A stretch of 64,000 nt of DNA from Pyrocephalus nanus (lineage: Eukaryota > Chordata > Aves > Passeriformes > Tyrannidae): contig CM076266.1 of NCBI GenBank assembly GCA_038380795.1, forward strand, positions 16,776,145 through 16,840,144, written 5' to 3'. Below, piece by piece: positions 37,998 through 48,500 of this stretch. Position 1 is the stretch's first letter. Every line of letters begins with the position of its first letter. The translations under genes were made by a program, and so were the position numbers. A model generated the notes under the pieces. It did no database searches. It was not told where the DNA came from and worked only from the letters and a program-made list of their open reading frames with translations.

Positions 37998-38008
37998 GGG
38001 GGGGGGGG
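37998..38008. repeat. G11 homopolymer
   Basis: Eleven consecutive G between AAT and AATTGACG. Length may be unreliable in sequence data. Confidence 0.85.
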
Positions 38009-38595
38009 AATTGACGTGGTACCTGCTTTTTCCCTCATTTACAGTTCAATGGTCCCTGTGCTACTGGTTTTAATTCTCCTGGGGCCATTCCTCACTGTGA
38101 AGGCAGGAATCATGCCTGCCTTCTCCAGGTTCAAATATCTTCTGGGATGAATTAACACATCAGATTAACATCAAACCCCAGCTGCTCACCTTACCACATC
38201 CCTCAAGCACTGTTGTGTTTAACTATTTTCCCTATTACTCTAATTTCTGGAATGGGCCAGAAAAAAAAAAAAAATGAAACTATATCTCTGAGTCTGAAGC
38301 TGAAAAGAGATAAATCTGGGGGATGCCCAGGCAGGGTAAGGAAGCAAAAAGAAAAATGAAAGGTGTTCTGAACATAAAGCCATTTTGGAGAGGCACGTTT
38401 CTGCTTTATGGTGAGGTGGTTATGAACAGTGGTAGATAAAACCAGCTGCCCATGTCATCTTCTCTCATAAACGCAAGACAAAACCAGTGATGTCAGACAT
38501 CAGCATATTATCTGATGCAAGTGAAAAGACACAAAAGTGCAAATAAGATGTCCATGAATTTTCAGTAATAGAGCTAGATAAATTGGGACAACAGA

Positions 38596-38825
38596 GGTTT
38601 AAATTGGTTATTAGCAAAAATTTCTTTATAGGAAGGTTTGCCAAGGATTGGAACAGGCTGCCCAAGGAAGTGGTTGAGTCACCATCCCTGGAGATATTTA
38701 AAAGACATGTAGATATGGTGTTTAGAGACATGGTTTAATCCTAGATTTGGATATGCTGGGTGAATGATTGGACTTCATTATCTTAAAGGTCTTTTGCACC
38801 CTAAATGATTCTATGATTCTGTGAT
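38596..38825 (+). mobile_element. CR1 LINE 3'-end fragment, + orientation
   Basis: Contains GGAACAGGCTGCCCAAGGAA, then GTCACCATCCCTGGAGATAT, TTAAAAGACATGTAGAT and the terminal ATGATTCTATGATTCTGTGA. These are the standard successive blocks of an avian CR1 3' end with its octamer tail. It is 5'-truncated, and the homology may reach back to about 38570. No coding capacity remains. Confidence 0.93.
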
Positions 38826-40035
38826 CTGAAATGTAAAGTGTTAAAGGGCTGACCTCATTCCTGAGTTTGGCTTGTCTCTATAAGATTACTTTATCAGTGA
38901 GATTGGTGCAAACTTCACTGACTGTATCCTCAACCTCAGCTTGTTGAATGAGTGAATATGTAGTCCTCCAAGTGCTTTGAGTTCTTTCATACAGCCCAAC
39001 TTCTCCATAGAGGATGAAAACTCTGTACATGGCTGGCTGACCAGTGGCTTGCTTAATCAATATTTGAAAAATCATCATGTGCTGCCTTTGCATAGTCACC
39101 TATGGCTGATGGATGCTATCCCTGCAGGACCATTTTGCTGATGGAAACTGTCCGGCTCACCTGCAGGTCTTTCATTATCAAAGCAAATCAGTGAAACATC
39201 TCTTTGAAAAGGCAAAACCCCCCACTTTTTCGTAGCCCAGACACTGGGAATAATTATCTTTTATTGACCTATGTTCTGTGTCAAGATCAAGGGGCTGTTG
39301 AGCTTAATTTTATTTGTATTACTAGAGGAAAGATCAAATGGAAAAAAACATAATCAAACATTTATTTTTCTTCTTCTTTAATGTTGTCATGCTCCCCTTT
39401 TAAGCACTTATAACCTGACAGCATCTGGGGCAAGCTTTCCCACCACCATCCCCTGCCACAGCTTCAACCAGCACTAAACCAGGAACCTGATAAGGGGTTA
39501 CATTTCTGACAAAAACCTGATGCAATAGTGATAGTGCTGCAGGGATCAATGCAGTAGACTGGATTTTGGCTTGCCTAGCAGGCTACTAGCTATTTATGGC
39601 AAAGCAATAATCGCACTGAGTTGATAATGCTTGGATCTTACTTCTTTGGGATTTAAATTAGTACCCAAACTGCAGGGCAGCACAGAGTCTGTCCCAGGCT
39701 TCCTGACTTCTATTTACAGCTGGCTCTGGGTGACTCTCTTATCTAAAGCCTTTAACAGGTCTTTCTAATTAGTCCTCTCTCTGTAATATTGCCACACTCT
39801 CTTGCTTCTTAATTGCCAGAGTTTTTTTGTCTAGATAAGTGCAAGAATTAGGTCTTCTTTAGATCTGAAAAGGCCCACAGCTGTGCCCACACAACTCAAA
39901 CTACAAAATCTATGTTGATAAGATTACTTCTGGATTTGTAGTGTCATCTGCACATAGTAAGAACACAACAGCCAGGTCTGTTTTTCTGCACTAATACTAA
40001 GCCAATAAGGAAATGTACTGCATCACCAATAATCA

Positions 40036-40155
40036 CAAAGTCATAGAATCATTTATTGGAAAAAAACACTTTAAGATCATCAAGTTCAACCATTAATCCA
40101 CCACTGCCAAGTCCACTAGTAAACCATGTAGGGCTCCACATAGTCAGTAGTGAAA
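40036..40155 (-). mobile_element. CR1 LINE 3'-end fragment, reverse orientation
   Basis: Starts TCATAGAATCATTTATTGG, then AAGATCATCAAGTTCAACCA and CACTGCCAAGTCCACTAG, then a GGGCTCCACAT block. This is the reverse complement of the same CR1 region as the copy at 38596. Similarity fades after about 40155. Confidence 0.92.
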
Positions 40156-43100
40156 TACACTTCGAGGATGCAGTTCATCTCATCTCTGCTTTGAAGAAAG
40201 TCATCTTTAGTGGAAAATCCAGTCACCACCTTCTGCCAACCCTAACAGCTGGATCTTCCCAGAGGTGCATAACCTGCTGTGCACAAGTGTGCAAGGTGAT
40301 ACAGCTGTATTTTTCAAGGGTTCCCTGTTTGAAAGCCCTAAGGGTCTTGTTCCCACAGTTTATTATAACCAAACTGAAGTAAGTTGTGCCAGTGATTTAC
40401 ATTTATAAGAGCATAGGTATCAACAGCCCTTGCAAGCTGGGATAGATAATTTCATTAAAGGTTGCAGAATAAAGGTTAATCATCTCAGCTACAGCTTGGC
40501 AATAGCTTGGAACGAATTTTTGGATATGAGTGTAAGAAAATATTGGTTTAAATGCTTTCCCTGCAGCTTTGAATGACAATGAGATGTCTGAAACAGAAAG
40601 CATCACTTGAACTGCAAGCAGCAACTGATAGGGAAACTGGGGCAGAGGGAATGACTCAGTTGGCTGTGGTGCAGTCTCAAATCCACATGGGGCTCTGGAA
40701 ACGTTCATCCGTGCCAGTGATAATGCAGCAACCGCAGAGATGATTATGACAGTCAGAGAAATTTGGAGAGCAGTAATGAAAAATAACCAATGCAATAAAC
40801 CACTGGGAACTTCAGAGTCAAAGGGCACAAAGGACAACATTTTGAAAATAAATGGAAGAAAAGAGACTGAGAGGATCTTTGATCTAAAGTCTTCTTCCTG
40901 CAGGTTTTATCTCTCCAGAGATAAATACAAGGCTTATGTCTATTCCCTTAAGAACTGAACAGCACGTCAAAGAGGAGAGGGAGAGAAAGCCTTCCAAGAT
41001 AACATTTAATCATCATAAAAATGAATGCATGAATGTCACAAAGAGAAAGAAGTGCATAGATCTTAAAAATCAATATGTTACAGAAATCTAACCAAAAAGG
41101 AAAGTGCAATATTGTGTGCAGGGACTTGGACAGAATAGGATAGATAAATATACACTGCCAGATGATCTCCTTTTGTAAGACTATCTCATATTTTTTTTCC
41201 CAATCAAATGATCCCTAATCCTGACAGAAGATATATTGATTCTTACTTGTCCTGTTTTGGGGCTTCTTGGGAGTATTTTCCATTCTTTTTTCTTTTCAAT
41301 TGCTTTTTTCAATGTGTTTCCTGTATACATTAATAGGTCTTTAGGGGCCCATTACAGAAAGCAATGTTTAGCATAACTCCATCCTTGTATCTCATTTCAC
41401 ACTTCTAGTGACAATCACGTGGTATCCCCTATGGGGAAAGGGTGATTCTTAAATTGTGTTTAAGACCTCATTCAGGAAATCAGAAACCCTAACTGGGTTC
41501 CATTGTATCTCTGTCAGGGGCAGCAAATTTAGAGGCTGAAACCTTAACTGTTTCCTAGCTTGTTTGGTACCACCACCCAAACCAACGTACATTCCATGTC
41601 AGGAACTAATATGGAAGAAGAAGAAATGGAGGAGTGTTGTGGTCCTTCAAATTCCAGCCACCACACTCCCCCTGGGACTGACCTAGATGATTGTATTTCT
41701 TCACTAGCTATGCTGTCTGCTCTGCCCTTATTGAAATTCAGGCTTGGTTTTGCCTGCTTTGCCTCACGTTTTTGGCAGCCACACACAAGTGCAAGTTTCT
41801 CTCAGCTCTGCTTTAATTGAGAGAGGCTTTAGGGTGTGGCTGGAGACCTTGAGTTGGGAGTTACCGAGTGGGGCACATCATGGTCCATTAACCCCTGGAG
41901 CCCCAACCAAAGCCCTCTCTTATGCGGTGTGTCCCCCACACTTGCTGCTGACCTGTATGTGGGAATATGGTAACTGACATTTAGCTCTGTGGACCCACAC
42001 ACGTGGTAAAACTCCCCAAGAAACATAGACTGGATCGAGCTGGATGAGATGAGCAAGCTCCTCAGTGTGTCCTGGCATCCTGAGAGAAAATAGCAGAGCT
42101 ACGTGACTTTCCCTCAGAGAACCATTTTACCAAAACCCTACAGAGGATTCAAAATACATCCCTCCTCATCTGTGTGCTGACTGGAGGGAGATGTGGGCAC
42201 TCCCATTTCCTTGGTAGGAAGCAACAGTGTGTGGGGCCAGTGCATATCATTATCACTGGCCCGAATTCAACCTTGAAATAATTCAACTGACCCCACGTCT
42301 TCTGCGTAACAGAGTTTATTCCTGCACTTCCTGGCTCTCATGGTCCCCCAAAGGCAAGTATCAGGGCTCTGGGGCACAGTCTTGACCAGCCCCACCAGGA
42401 CACTCACCCAGGCACCCAGAGTTGCAGCACAGCCCTGAGCACCCAGTCCCCCCCTGAACTGCACTCATCTGCCTCTTGGCTAGACCTGCTGCAAGCCCAG
42501 GTTGAAAACACAAGAAAAAAACAAACATAGAGCATCTCTGGGGAGACAGAGATGCTTGTAAGCTGTAGGGTGACTCTGCCAGATGTTTTTGGGCAGGGAA
42601 CACCTCAGGCACCACCTCTCTGCCCTGATGCTTTGCAGAGGGCAGAGCTCTGGTCTCCCATTGCTCCTGCTGTCATACTCTTTATTTCTAAGTAGGCAGC
42701 ATCTCCTGAGTCACCCCTGTCCCAGGTCTGTTTCCCTAACTTAGATGTTGTACACTACCTAATAGAAGTTTTTATTTTCAAATCCCTTCCTTTGGGACAG
42801 AAATAATGCGGTTTTTTACCTCCCATGAACATCATCCATGGCCTTACTAAGATTAAAAGGCAACATCATACACTCTTTCACTCCTGTACCAAGACAGCTT
42901 TAGGTCTCACTGTCTTAGGGACTTAGAAGTAATATAAAATATGCTTGGCAAAAGACAAGCCTTGGTATCTAGTTTGAGTGGGAAGGAGAAAGATTTCACA
43001 CTGGGGGGTGCCACCTTCCCAGCTGGCCTCTAAATCTAAGCATGCAAATCCCTCATTTGTCTGGACAGACCACATATTTTAAAAGCTTTGGGGTTTTTCT

Positions 43101-43638
43101 TTAATTGGTTTAAGAGCTTGGCTAATGCATAAGGTACAGTGCAAAACCAGCTCTGTGTTACACACGATTCTGGGTTGTCTCACCACTCTTTCCGCAGCCT
43201 GAAGTGAAAAAAAAAATAACAGAGCCGATTACGGGCTTCAGCTACATGCTTTGCAGGTTTACATGCCTGGGAGCAGCTTGGGATCTATCTATATATTTTA
43301 TAAGTGCTGTTGTCTAGATTTGTGTTTTGCAACAGATATAAAGCAGAAACCATTCTGAAGACCTCTCTGCTAGGAAGATTTTTCTTGCCTATTATTAGCA
43401 CTCTGCTTTTGCAGCAAGCACTCATGAGCCAATATGCAGGGTTTTAAAGGACTTCAAAGTGTCATTGGGAACCAAGTGATATGTGTGTTAAAAAGGGTTT
43501 AATGGAGCTGCAGTCGCTGTAGCACAGGGTCTTTTTATAGCAAGTTTTTACAGCATTAAGAAAAACATCCTGCAGATTTCAGTAGGATTGGCATATGGAT
43601 AGGGTACTTTGCACTATGATTTTTGTTTATATGCTATT

Positions 43639-43657
43639 AAAAAAAAAAAAAAAAAAA
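43639..43657. repeat. 19-base A tract
   Basis: Uninterrupted A run ending in GAAACCC. No associated retroposed gene recognised. Confidence 0.85.
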
Positions 43658-43942
43658 GAAACCCAGCACTGCTAGCTATAGGGAGAATTATAAGTAGGAA
43701 GAGTTCTGCAAAACTTAGGCAACTGCTATTGCCTCTATTTTGGGTTTAATTATTCTATCCTTTTTTTCAAAGAAAAGCGTATATTTGAAAGCCAATAGCT
43801 TGACTTAGAGAATGGAGATATGAAGTGATTTGTATTCACATTGAAGATTCTTAAGTCTTTTTTTTTTTCCCCCAGAGCCACTGGATTATATTATCATTAG
43901 CAAAAGACAAATCCTGCTTATCAAAGTTGAGGCAAACTTTCT

Positions 43943-43985
43943 GGGACTGTCTTTAAAAAGTCATAGGACTGTCTTTTAAAAAGTC
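43943..43985. repeat. Two-copy tandem repeat, period about 22
   Basis: GGACTGTCTTTAAAAAGTC is followed after three bases by GGACTGTCTTTTAAAAAGTC. The copies differ only by one T. A recent local duplication. Confidence 0.88.
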
Positions 43986-44269
43986 CCAAGGAAAGAAGTG
44001 GTTTGCAAAAACCACATTAAATACTAAAGCGGATCTGATACCTATGCAATCATGTTGATCTGCAGGAATTGGCAGGAATTTTAATAGATCAGCTAGTTTT
44101 CCTTTTACAACACCATTTTTGAGTCTCCTTTAATTATTTCTGGGAAGCATACAGGGATACCAGATGAGACAGACTCCTCATTGTCCTTTAGCAACCCGTG
44201 TTAACAGCCTGTCCATTTCTGAAAGAGGCAGGCAAGGAGTGGAAAGGAAATACAAGTACCCGTGGCCCA

Positions 44270-44315
44270 CTGGGAGGGCAAGAGACTTGCCCAGGGTTAA
44301 ACAAAAAGACATACA
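44270..44315. repeat. Ancient MIR-like fragment (tentative)
   Basis: GGGCAAGAGACTTGCCCAGG followed by a GTTAAAC block matches the MIR core word 'gacttgcccaaggtcacac'. It is short and diverged, so weak. Confidence 0.3.
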
Positions 44316-44759
44316 GTGTCTGGGATGTAGCTGTTTGGACTTGTTCCACCTCTAAAGCAACGTCATTTAAAAATGTTTTACTCCCTGCTTTTGCTTCAGG
44401 CTGGGGAACAACTGGTTTCTGCCTTATCGGAGGGATTGGGAAAAAAAAAAAGTATCAGGGAAACCTTTGGTGGTTGTGACTGCCAAAGCAGGAACAGCTG
44501 GGGATTTCTCAAGCCTCCCAGGCAGCTGAGGGCTGCGAGCAAAGGTGCTCAAAGGTGATGAGAACGGGGGTTCTGCTCCCAGTGCTGCCCTTACACTGGC
44601 AGCTGTTCCCCATCCCCGTGGCTCGGTCCCAGCAGAACTAAAGCCCTGCCAAAACCCCAGCGTGGCATCCCCGTCTCTTCTGCCCCTGCTGCTCTGGCTT
44701 GAGCAGCCTCTTATTTTTCACATCCAGTCCTCCCAAACGGAAACCCTGGTCGAAAATCT

Positions 44760-45430
44760 TACACAAGCAGCCGGAGAGATATTTCTTTTTTGTCTGCGGA
44801 GGAGGGCAGAGGAGCAGCGGTGCAGGGGGAAGGGGGGGGGGGGGGGGGAAGGGTTTGTGAAGTTGGTTTCTTTTTTTTTTCTTCTTCTTTTTGCAACACT
44901 AGTTGTTCAGGGGAGTGTCTTGCGTTACTAATGCTGAGTGGCTCCGGCAGCTATTGCGGTTCAAGGTCGTTACTCATCCGCTGCTACTGCAGGAGACCCG
45001 GGAGCGCTGAGCCAGAGCTGTTCATCCAACCCTCTTGGTCCTCCAAGGCCAGCAGGTTGGGAAGATCTACACGTGGGGCAGCGGGGTTGCGTGGGGGTGT
45101 GGAGAGCAGCCCCGGGCCATGGGGTCATCCCAGTCTGCTTATGGGGTGCCTGGGTGTGTGGGACCTGCTTGATTTAGTGGGTGTCAGGGACTGAGAGGGG
45201 CTGAGGGGTATGCAAAGAACAGGGGTTGGGAGAGCACCTGCGATGTGGGAATGCGGGATCCTCCACCCCCCTCGTGAGAGGGCAGATGTCTGTATGCCTA
45301 CCTGCATCACTTACAGCTGCAGAGGCATGCAAGTCTCCTTTCTTCTCAAGCTGTAGGAATGCAGAATGCTCTCTGAGGACGTCCACATGCACCCTTCCTG
45401 CCTGATTTCTTCCTTTTTTCCTTCCTTAGG
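44760..45430 (+). promoter_or_regulatory. Probable AOAH promoter / 5' non-coding exon region
   Basis: The 700 bases before the AOAH start are the most GC-rich part of the neighbourhood, with CpGs (GCGGAGGAGGGC, GACCCGGGAGCGCTGAG, GGCAGCTATTGCGG) in otherwise AT-rich DNA. The last 30 bases form a pyrimidine tract ending in CTTAG, so a non-coding first exon and the transcription start should lie somewhere here or further left. I see no TATA box I would defend and cannot choose a donor: candidates include GTGAGA at 45274 and GTGATG at 44556. Promoter identity is inference. Confidence 0.45.
44832..44848. repeat. G17 homopolymer upstream of AOAH
   Basis: Seventeen consecutive G within a purine-rich stretch (AGGGGGA just before, GAAGGG just after). 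It could fold as a G-quadruplex and is prone to sequencing-length error. Confidence 0.85.
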
Positions 45431-45584
45431 ATGAAGGGCCCAAGGCAAACATTCCTTAATTTATTCTGCATCCTCTGGCTCTTGCTTCTGATGAAGGTTG
45501 CCTGCTCCTCTCCTCCACCCCATGAAAATGAACGACCACCCCCTTCACTCCCCATTGGGCTGTACAAAGGACAGACCTGTGTTG
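45431..45584 (+). CDS. AOAH: AOAH coding exon 1: signal peptide and propeptide
   Basis: The ATG at 45431 opens 51 codons plus one base; the donor GTACGT begins at 45585. It reads MKGPRQTFLNLFCILWLLLL, then MKVACSSPPPHENERPPP, then SLPIGLYKGQTCV. It has a short basic N-region and a strongly hydrophobic core, with likely signal cleavage after the Ala-Cys-Ser region, a proline-rich propeptide, and TCVG, the start of the saposin domain. An open frame continues to 45715 past the donor but diverges from AOAH and is intronic. The start codon follows an excellent splice acceptor by one base, which implies a non-coding exon upstream. Confidence 0.93.
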
Positions 45585-48500
45585 GTACGTATCCAGGTTT
45601 TGTTTGCCTGCTGGACTTGTTAATTTGTTACTCCACTGACGAGCTGAGAATTGCTGTGCATGTCATAAATCGCTCCTTTATCTATTTCAACATCTGTACT
45701 GCAAAATACTTGTAGTCTTTGGTGAAACAGTCACTGAAGATTTTGCAAGGCCATTGTAGGGTCTGGAGTTATTTTATGATTTTGTTTTTCAGTGGCTGCT
45801 TCCCAAAGTTCATGTTTTTGCTCTGTGAGCAATGGTATCTGAAAAGCTGGATTTAATGTCCATAGGTCTGGGACATGGAAACGGGACGTTGTGAGTTCCT
45901 TGTGTTTGTTAATGTTCACAATGCATTTTGCTTAACTGCAGGAAGGCACAGTTTCCTTCAGACTTGCCCAAGTCCCCCTATTGACTTCATTGCCTTGGAA
46001 ACTCTTCTTAAGAGTGGTGGGTCCATATTTGGGACAGAGTGCTTTGCGGTCTGGATGGTCATCTCTGAACAGCCAAGTTGTAAAGGCTGATTCCTCACAT
46101 TTCCTTTTCTTTTTTTGAGTGCATGCATCTACGTGACCTGTACTGAAGTGAGGCAAGTTGGCAACACCCCTCTAGTGTGACTTTAGTGACTGTGGTGATC
46201 TCCACAAGATCTATAGCTGGCTAAGGGATTACCAAAGCAAGACCAGTAACACCAGAGTCAGTTTAAACTGTGACTATGTCTGCATCAGAAATGCCCTTGT
46301 CATGAGACTGCATACCTCAAGAGATGTGGGATCTTACATTTTTTTTGTGTGCAAATGTGAAATAAGGGGTATGTCTTATGCATTACAATCAAATGCTTTA
46401 TTTTGTCTTTGGTTGGACTCACTGGTTTCAGAGGTCTTTTCCAGCCTAAATAATTCTGTGATTCTTTTAGTTTCCCAGGGCACGGGCACTTTTTGTGCTG
46501 TAAACATAAACCCTGTCACAACTCTCCATCCTTCAGAAGGAAGTAATTCTTTTCACTGTGGCTCAAGGAATACAATTAGAAATAATGTTCTTAAGCTTGA
46601 TAAAACCAGATTTTTACCTCACTTCTGAGCCATCCACAGTGCCCCTGAAAGTTTTGGTGCTAGGGAGGCAGGGTGAACCAAAAGTGGAACAAAGTGGAAG
46701 TCAGGGTGGTGAGGCTTGTGCAGCCCCGATGGAGTTCAGCCACCAGACGGAGCATGAGAAAAAGCAGTGAAAAGCAGCAATGACTGTCAGGGATTGGCCT
46801 TGTTTGGACTGGCAGCTGTGCAAGCTGTGACTGAGCAGCTGCCAGAGCGAGGGGGAAGTGGTGATGTTTAATGGTGAGATCTTTAGGGTGCTACCATTTT
46901 GATGGCACAGGAAAGGCAGTGATCTTGCTCATCCGTTACACTAAACACTTTACACTAGTGTTTTTTAGATGTTAGGTGTGAGCACTGTCTGCCCTTTCCA
47001 TCCTGTTGACCCAGTAAAGTTCTAAATTCCTATAGTGACTGCACGTAGCATTGATGTTGCCTTATGCAAGGTCCTTTTTTCCTTCCTAAAGAGATGAGAG
47101 CTGAATCAGCCCCATTGCTGGGACCACTGAACATCTCCCTGGCTCCTGTCTCCAGTGAGGGAACAGGAAAAACATTGCCTTTCACACCAGTTTCTCTTTC
47201 TGAAGTGTCCCTTCAGCTGAAAACATCCTTGTGAGCTCAGCTCAGGACCAAAACAGACTGGCCCACCTCTGTAAACTGCAAGATAAAAACAAAGTGTGGC
47301 AAGTGTTAAAAATGCATGGGCCAGGCCTGGCAGGAAGGGCTGGTGGCTACTAGCCCAGATTGCCACTGGGCTTTTACTGATTAGTTATCTCTCTCAACTA
47401 ACTCTTGAAAACACTTATCATGTCCCTTCCATAGCAGTTGGTCTATAGCAGTTTCTAGCCACAACCAAATAAATGGCCTTCCTTTGGCCTTGTCACAAGA
47501 AAAACTTTCCCAACATGTGACGGTTTTCTCCATCAGTGTTTCCTGTCTCTGCAGGCTGGAAAAATGCTACCCTGTTTGTGGGTGTGAAATCAGCTCAGGG
47601 CCTTCCTCTTAGCCTTTTGCACACTTTGCATGTGATGTATTCTTCTGTTTTTTCCTTACAGTAGATAAAAGGACTTTTGTAATTTTTCCTACATGGAATC
47701 ATAGGATCACAGAATATGCTGAGTTGGAAGGGACTTGAAGAGCCAATGAAGCTGTTTTCCCTCCTGTAAAGTCAGGGAGATTTGCTCTGTGCATTCATTT
47801 GGGAGCTGTATGCTGGGTCTGGCTTTCCTGTCTCTGTTACTGATGGGCAGTATGGCTTAAGAGGTTTATTCAGGATGAGACCTAGAAATCTTTTTGCTGA
47901 GAGCAGCCTGACAGTTTCAGTGTGGCATCCTGAGAAAGAGATTCTGTGTATTTTTCTCTCAAAAACTAAGTATGAATGAACCCTTCAGACACCCAGGTCT
48001 CTGACTTTCCCATCTGTTAAATGAGGAAAATACTGCCGATTTCACAGGGCAAGCAAAGTTTTACTTAATGTTAAGGTACTCAAAGACAGTACAATAACAG
48101 TGGTAACTGCGGACAGTAGTGTTAATGTTTCATCATACCTGAGATCACAGTCTTTGTTTTTCTACATTTTTTAATTTTTTTCTACTAATTTTTAAAGATT
48201 TTAGTCCATACTGCTTACCATCCTAAATTACAACAGAACCCTTTTGGGGTTTTTGCAAACTGTCATGGTCTTTAGCAAGGTTGACTTCATCCAGAGCATC
48301 CGTGTCTGAAGCAACCTCAGGGAAGGCAGAAACTGTCCTGGAGGATGCAGAAAGTGGGGGAGACACTGAAAGACATAAGGGAACTGCTGTATTCATCTGT
48401 CTGCAACATAGTGAAGAAGAAATTTGGATAATGGTAGATTAGTTAGTTAAACATCAATTCCTAGAAAAATCCTGAAATAATAAAGCATTTTAAAAGCACC

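Larger units (their letters stand above)
32210..44759. other. Intergenic, ELMO1-AOAH, second part
   Basis: No gene recognised. CR1 fragments lie at 38596-38825 (+) and 40036-40155 (-). Also present are an A/CAAA low-complexity run (32213-32260), a G11 run (37998-38008), an A19 run (43639-43657), a 22-base-period duplication (43943-43985) and an old MIR-like fragment at about 44270-44310. Confidence 0.75.
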
